Assembly: GCF_000514775.1 (NCBI RefSeq)
Contig: NZ_AZWO01000008.1
Location: forward strand, 124,001-188,000
Length of the DNA: 64,000 nt
Direction of reading: 5' to 3'
DNA from: Salinispora pacifica CNR114
GTDB lineage: Bacteria > Actinomycetota > Actinomycetes > Mycobacteriales > Micromonosporaceae
A program made the translations under genes and the position numbers. Below are positions 62,201 to 64,000 of this stretch, in pieces. The notes under the pieces were generated by a model. The model was not told the DNA's origin. It ran no database searches and saw only the letters and a program-made list of their open reading frames with translations. Positions within the stretch are counted from its first letter, which is position 1, and every line of letters begins with the position of its first letter.

Positions 62201-64000
62201 CACTCACCTTCAAACCACACCCGCACCAGTACAGCGCCGTGGCTCGGATCGTCAACGAGCCGTCGGTCGGACTCTGGCACGAAGTCGGTGCCGGAAAGAC
62301 AGCGGAGATGCTCATGGGGGCGATGGAGTTGCGTCGCCTCGGCCTGGTGCGCAAGCCGATGATCATCGTCCCGAATCACATGTTGGAGCAATTCAGCCGG
62401 GAGTTCCTCCAGCTGTACCCCCAGGCGCGGCTACTTTCCGCCAGCAGCGCGGACCTGACCGCGGACCGTCGCCGGCTGTTCCAGGCCAGGGTGACGACCG
62501 GGGCGTGGGACGCGGTCATCATGACCCACCGCGCGTTCGAGCAGGTGGCCATGTCGCCGAAGTACCAGCGCACGTACCTGAAGTCGAAGATCGAAAAGCT
62601 GGAGCGGCGGCTGGCGTCGGCGGACGCCGCCGGTCAGAAGCGGCTCGTCAAGCAACTCGAAAGTGCCATCAGTCGGGCCGAGGAACGGATCAAGAAGAAG
62701 CTCAACACGAAGAAGGACCCCGGCCTGACGTTCGAGATGATGGGCGTCGACTACCTGTTCGTCGACGAAGGCCACCTGTTCAAGAACCTGGAGAGGCCGA
62801 GCCGAATCCCGGGCATGGGCATCCCCGGATCCAACCGGTCCACCGACCTGGACATGAAGCTGCGGTGGCTGCGCGAGACCCACAACCGGGTGGGCACCAT
62901 CGCGACCGCGACCCCCGTGGCGAACTCGCTCGGCGAGGTCCACACCATGCTCATGTACCTCGCCCCGCACCTCATGCGTTCACTGAACATCGACGAGTTC
63001 GACGCCTGGGCGGCGACATTCGGCGAGACGGTCGAGGGAATCGAAGTCGTCCCCGAAGGCGGCGGCCTACGCATGAACAGCCGCTTCGCCAAGTTTTACA
63101 ACGTGCCCGAGCTGCTGCGGTTGCTGCATCAGGTCGCAGACGTCAAGACAGCCGAAGACCTAGCCCTGCCCGTACCAGCGCTCAAGCAACGAGAGGACGG
63201 TCAGCGTCTGCCCCGCACGGTCGTCATACCCGCCAGCGACGGGCTGAGCGACTACCTCACCGCCCTGGTCGACCGGGCCGACAAGGTCCGGCGCGGCGAC
63301 GTCGACCCCACCGACGACAACCTGCTGAAGATCACCCACAACGGCCGCTCCGCCGCGATGGACCTGAGGTTGGTGCCACCCACGGCAGACGAGATCGCCG
63401 ACGTCCTGCGCCGCTTCGAGGTCCTCGATGACGAGCCAGCCGCCGCCGTGGCGGCGAACCTCGCCGCCCTGTGGTCCCGGCAACGGCCCAACCCTTTGGA
63501 CCCCACTACTGCCGCATGGCCCGGCGAGGTGTGGCACGACGAGGGCGAGACGCTGTGGTCGGGACAGTTCGACCACGCCACGGAACAGGCCCTGCTGCAC
63601 CTCTCCGACAGCCACGACTGGAGCGCCGGCACGCTTTCGAGCAGCCAGATCCTTGACACGCTGACCAACTACGCCGGGCTCGGTGACCCCGACGTCCGGC
63701 AGCGGGTGGCCGAGCACCTGATCGACCACTGGGCGACCGAGCCACCGTACGCGCAAGCCGGAAGGAGCGTTATCTGGCCCAACAGCGTTGAGGACGCCAC
63801 CGGCCGCGTGGTCTGGAGCGGAAGCCTGCCACACACCCTCAGGCAGGCCCTCGCCTTCGCACACCTGGAGGCAGACGCCGGTCATCCCGTGACCGCGGAC
63901 CAGCTCGCCGGGCTGATGGACACCTACGACCGCCTCGCGGACCCGGCGATCCGCCAGCGGCTCGCGGGCGAACTCGCCAGCCTCTGGAGCGAGCAGCCTC
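59218..64000 (+). CDS. DarB-like methyltransferase-helicase giant protein, 3' truncated by window
   Basis: Open from ATG 59218 past the right edge (>1,590 aa). The N-terminal ~240 residues are low complexity. A methyltransferase domain has VLEPGSGSGNFIAF (motif I, about 334) and the catalytic variant GNVPFGK (about 397). A SNF2/DEAD-like helicase domain has HEVGAGKTAEM (about 1019), DYLFVDEGHLFKN (about 1179) and ATATPVANSLGE. This domain order is that of phage P1 DarB and related antirestriction proteins on conjugative elements, which may travel with the DNA and protect it. No in-frame ATG/GTG/TTG occurs between 59603 and the folded part, so the 59218 start, overlapping a good out-of-frame ORF, is the best available. 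Confidence 0.85.
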   Translation, partial: MGRKRKEIAGQLSFDDYLWARASEPDDFDELEVETSEPVRSASNESLEEPPAESVSADRGPGRVLHGTGGANRPADRGAEQDAGRPGPGAGDVPEQGRPAQQRQAERRGPGPAGDAARPGNRLEPDPLEPAAPLPGAALPPPVATASPDSTAPDIAPAQRPTNTPTAATDLLGELADLPHPAPPVPPIEPENDPVPSVRSSGFESHDAEAAPSGPRFRPTEQADLAPSGEAARIKANIAALRVLRTLQADQRPATVDEQQVLARWSGWGAAPAVFDPDRDDSTYVWAREQLAELLDETEWRAARRTTLNAHYTDASVVKVVWDAVQQLGFTGDDVLEPGSGSGNFIAFAPEHAQMVGVELDPVTAAISAALYPDARILNESFADTRLPTGAFDLVVGNVPFGKVALTDRRHNPGGHSIHDHFMIKSLHLLRPGGLMAVLTSHFSMDRANPAARREITGLADLVGAVRLPSKAMARAAGTDAVMDVLILRRREEGRPATATREWETTRRITLGEDEVRVNGYFLDRPGRVLGRLGTGGLYSGDELAVVGDRDCAPALRAALQEIVAEAQAQALTYSPARQATQSQPIAFVAAAEQQPDGYLALRKDGTFTRVINGQDEPYAPPKTQGDELRELLRLRNLAMRLLEAEAATLDDTEEIGRLRAQLGRRYDSYVSRFGPINRYNTYETGKVDEETGEPILRRVAPAQGGFRADPFSNLVYALERFDEASQVAYKSDIFTTRAIAPRAPKLGAETPEDALAICQDVYGQITLERVAWLLGLDQEDARQQLGTLVFDEPGTDRLVPAAEYLSGNVRIKLDQARAAAEQDERYAPNVEALTAVKPADLTPEEIRVRLGASWVSGETVQQFLQELLDDPTLAVEHGVGAADWTVTSKRRATTLATSTWGTERRSAVDIAEDLLKQRPVRVYDVDPVTEKRRLNADATLAAQTKATEINERFSDWLWGEPQRANAHLAIYNERFNSLVLRSYDGAKLTLPGLALTFKPHPHQYSAVARIVNEPSVGLWHEVGAGKTAEMLMGAMELRRLGLVRKPMIIVPNHMLEQFSREFLQLYPQARLLSASSADLTADRRRLFQARVTTGAWDAVIMTHRAFEQVAMSPKYQRTYLKSKIEKLERRLASADAAGQKRLVKQLESAISRAEERIKKKLNTKKDPGLTFEMMGVDYLFVDEGHLFKNLERPSRIPGMGIPGSNRSTDLDMKLRWLRETHNRVGTIATATPVANSLGEVHTMLMYLAPHLMRSLNIDEFDAWAATFGETVEGIEVVPEGGGLRMNSRFAKFYNVPELLRLLHQVADVKTAEDLALPVPALKQREDGQRLPRTVVIPASDGLSDYLTALVDRADKVRRGDVDPTDDNLLKITHNGRSAAMDLRLVPPTADEIADVLRRFEVLDDEPAAAVAANLAALWSRQRPNPLDPTTAAWPGEVWHDEGETLWSGQFDHATEQALLHLSDSHDWSAGTLSSSQILDTLTNYAGLGDPDVRQRVAEHLIDHWATEPPYAQAGRSVIWPNSVEDATGRVVWSGSLPHTLRQALAFAHLEADAGHPVTADQLAGLMDTYDRLADPAIRQRLAGELASLWSEQP
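59324..59602 (+). CDS. small protein encoded out of frame within the giant ORF start
   Basis: 92 aa, GTG with GGAGGTGG 8 bases upstream. Unlike the frame it overlaps, this one reads like a real folded protein: NRYRQIEDPDEFFTELGEQI, QQIEELSRTLAGPDPEQETY, KVGRLNNARLSAEGQVLREM. The overlapped stretch of the giant ORF is Gly/Pro/Arg junk-like. Either two genes share this DNA, or the giant gene starts in an unconventional way downstream. Confidence 0.65.
   Translation: MNQYAAQAMSHWRSHLPNRYRQIEDPDEFFTELGEQIAQQIEELSRTLAGPDPEQETYLSKVGRLNNARLSAEGQVLREMLPDPATDLSPTR
59630..59649 (+). promoter_or_regulatory. CGCTACCG/CGGTAGCG inverted repeat
   Basis: Perfect 8-bp arms with CCCC spacer, related to the CGCTACCCGTAGCG palindromes elsewhere in the element. 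It lies 28 bases after the stop of the 59324 ORF, inside the giant open frame. Confidence 0.4.

Noticed and set aside
61533..63431. 632-codon open frame in a shifted plus-strand frame within the giant gene
   Set aside because: Arg/Gly/Pro-rich shadow; the helicase and methyltransferase motifs are in the other frame.
24552..64000. Classical actinomycete integrative element of the pSAM2 type
   Set aside because: No RepSA/Prim-Pol replication gene and no FtsK-like TraB were seen; transfer genes are of VirB/D4 type. The DUF2637 gene alone is not enough.

Overview
The window is high-GC actinobacterial DNA. Gene content and order (mtrA-mtrB-lpqB, comF-like, hpf, secA; prfB-ftsE-ftsX-smpB-ssrA), frequent GTG starts and the start/stop overlaps point to Micromonosporaceae, in the Salinispora/Micromonospora range. 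That genus call is inference from gene order and protein character; no search was run.

Bases 1 to about 24,630 are ordinary chromosome. They hold S-adenosylhomocysteinase (5' end cut off by the window), the MtrAB two-component system with lipoprotein LpqB, a ComF-like phosphoribosyltransferase, hibernation factor HPF, a tandem GNAT protein and SecA. Next come an Rv3235-like protein and a BldC-like regulator whose genes share a 10-bp-phased GGCAAAC repeat, then PruA, a PadR regulator, RF2, FtsEX, SmpB, tmRNA, a lipoprotein, MTA phosphorylase, a YqgE/AlgH protein and tRNA-Ala(GGC). Several intergenic gaps carry short tandem duplications; the largest is a 53-bp unit repeated about 3.4 times in front of prfB.

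From the 3' end of tRNA-Ala (24,627) to the right edge the DNA is one integrated conjugative element whose far end is not in the window. It is not a TraB/FtsK-type actinomycete element. It encodes a tyrosine integrase beside the tRNA, a MobC-relaxase pair, a second relaxase paralogue that has lost catalytic residues, and a VirB/D4-type secretion system. That system comprises VirD4/TraG, a stand-alone VirB4 ATPase, an SCO6880-like partner, VirB6-like, VirB8-like and a pilin-sized membrane protein on the minus strand, with a VirB1-like transglycosylase/M23 peptidase on the plus strand. A DnaG-type TOPRIM protein fused to a PP2C-like phosphatase ends the minus-strand operon.

Cargo is rich in DNA modification and antirestriction candidates. 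A Mom-like acyltransferase (split by a frameshift), a DPPW methyltransferase and a TGT/DpdA-like transglycosylase sit in one overlapping operon (32,874-36,074). A PP-loop ATPase lies further on, and a very large DarB-like methylase-helicase runs off the right edge.

The element also shows its own regulatory grammar. A 20-bp motif, CGTAGCGNNNCCRATAACCC, lies before int, the DUF2637 gene and mobC, with weaker relatives elsewhere. Two copies of a ~148-bp leader each end in a tiny ORF coupled by ATGA to the next gene. There are three copies of TGCGGYATCATTACARGT and a 54-bp perfect palindrome in the mob intergenic region.
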